Position numbers and translations under genes: made by a program. 5,213 nucleotides of DNA from Modestobacter sp. (GTDB taxonomy: Bacteria > Actinomycetota > Actinomycetes > Mycobacteriales > Geodermatophilaceae), in contig JAOPUQ010000086.1 of NCBI GenBank assembly GCA_025963425.1, positions 1-5,213 on the forward strand, in the 5' to 3' direction. The notes beneath the pieces were generated by a model that saw nothing but the letters and a program-made list of their open reading frames with translations, was not told where the DNA came from and searched no databases. Every line of letters starts with the position of its first letter. The first letter of the stretch is position 1. Of this stretch, positions 4,753 through 5,213 are shown piece after piece.

Positions 4753-5213
4753 GTGGGGGAGCTGACCGGCGCCGAGGCCCGGGTTCTGGACGGCGTGGAC
4801 GAGCAGTGGCTGGTCGACCGGCTGCGCGAGCTGGTCGCCGTCCCCTCGGTCGGCGGGACGGCCGCGGAGTCCGAGGCCCAGCACCTCGTCGCCGGGTGGC
4901 TGGCCGCGGCCGGCGCCGACGTCGACACGTGGGAGATCGACCTGCTCGCCGCGGCCGCCGCCGACGACGCCCCCGGCCAGGAGGTCTCCCGCGGCGAGGC
5001 CTGGGGCGTGGTGGGCACGGTCGGCGGCGTCGAGGACGGCGAGCCCGGCCTGGTGCTCAGCGGGCACACCGACGTCGTGCCGGCCGGAGACCCGACGCTG
5101 TGGCCCGCCGACCCGTTCACCCCCCGGGTGACCGACGGGCGGCTGCACGGCCGAGGCGCCTGCGACATGAAGGGCGGGCTGGTCGCGGCGCTGGGCGCGG
5201 CGCGGGCGGTGCG
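4753..5213 (+). CDS. M20 family metallo-deacylase/peptidase (ArgE/DapE type), N-terminal part (runs off window end)
   Basis: GTG at 4753-4755 opens a frame that stays open to the window end (153 codons of a family usually about 380-440 residues). Residues 19-31 (WLVDRLRELVAVP) are the usual M20 N-terminal helix followed by S32. VLSGHTDVVPAG at 101-112 carries the first metal ligand H105 and the D107 of the HxD motif. GRGACDMKGG at 133-142 carries the bridging metal ligand D138. These mark a two-zinc (or cobalt) hydrolase that removes acyl groups from amino acids or cleaves short peptides in the cytosol. The catalytic Glu-Glu pair, lid domain and remaining ligands are outside the window, so acetylornithine deacetylase, succinyl-diaminopimelate desuccinylase and other M20 activities cannot be separated. 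Residues 59-84 hold an Ala/Asp-rich stretch between W60 and EAWG that is seen in the 'ArgE/DapE deacylase' group. It diverges from the scramblase-like gene across 66 bp. The family is sure; the exact substrate is not known. Confidence 0.88.
   Translation, partial: MGELTGAEARVLDGVDEQWLVDRLRELVAVPSVGGTAAESEAQHLVAGWLAAAGADVDTWEIDLLAAAAADDAPGQEVSRGEAWGVVGTVGGVEDGEPGLVLSGHTDVVPAGDPTLWPADPFTPRVTDGRLHGRGACDMKGGLVAALGAARAV

Noticed and set aside
4687..5148. N-terminal extension of the scramblase-like protein to 408 residues
   Set aside because: The extension lies opposite the M20 coding sequence and lacks protein character. The DUF2510 module starts right after the internal ATG at 4684-4686, where DUF2510 proteins normally begin, and a -10 box sits just upstream.
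1..5213. CRISPR array, insertion sequence, attachment site or defence island
   Set aside because: No regularly spaced repeats, transposase, integrase or terminal inverted repeats with target duplications are visible, and base and codon use are even throughout.

Overview
The window is a roughly 70-75% GC, densely coded stretch with strong GC3 bias and several start signals lacking a Shine-Dalgarno sequence. This is typical of a high-GC actinobacterium. Protein style suggests Geodermatophilaceae or a neighbouring family, but that is an impression, not a demonstration. All genes look chromosomal and ordinary; no mobile element, CRISPR array, tRNA or rRNA was seen.

Layout, left to right. (i) 1-410, minus strand: the N-terminal part of a large AAA/LuxR-type ATPase regulator whose C-terminus lies outside the window. 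(ii) 442-570, minus: a 42-residue basic protein just upstream of it, probably co-transcribed. Its Shine-Dalgarno lies inside a predicted mRNA hairpin. (iii) 704-1999, minus: a complete MFS transporter of the metabolite:H+ symporter family (KgtP/dicarboxylate-like). (iv) 2000-2256: a divergent intergenic region with a palindrome over a candidate -10 box and a cluster of GTCACC/GGTGAC half-sites. (v) 2257-3678, plus: a glucose-6-phosphate dehydrogenase of the short actinobacterial Zwf1-like type, followed by a perfect 38-bp palindromic terminator. (vi) 3922-4686, minus: a DUF2510-plus-scramblase/LURP-one-related protein. (vii) 4753-5213, plus: the N-terminal third of an M20 metallo-deacylase (ArgE/DapE family). 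Genes (vi) and (vii) diverge from a 66-bp gap and both look leaderless.

The genes do not form one pathway. The transporter and the dehydrogenase share a divergent control region, so joint regulation of organic-acid uptake and NADPH supply is possible but unproven. I found no convincing new multi-gene system. The best leads are the RBS-sequestering hairpin, the operator-like repeats, and the atypical dehydrogenase standing apart from the usual pentose-phosphate operon.
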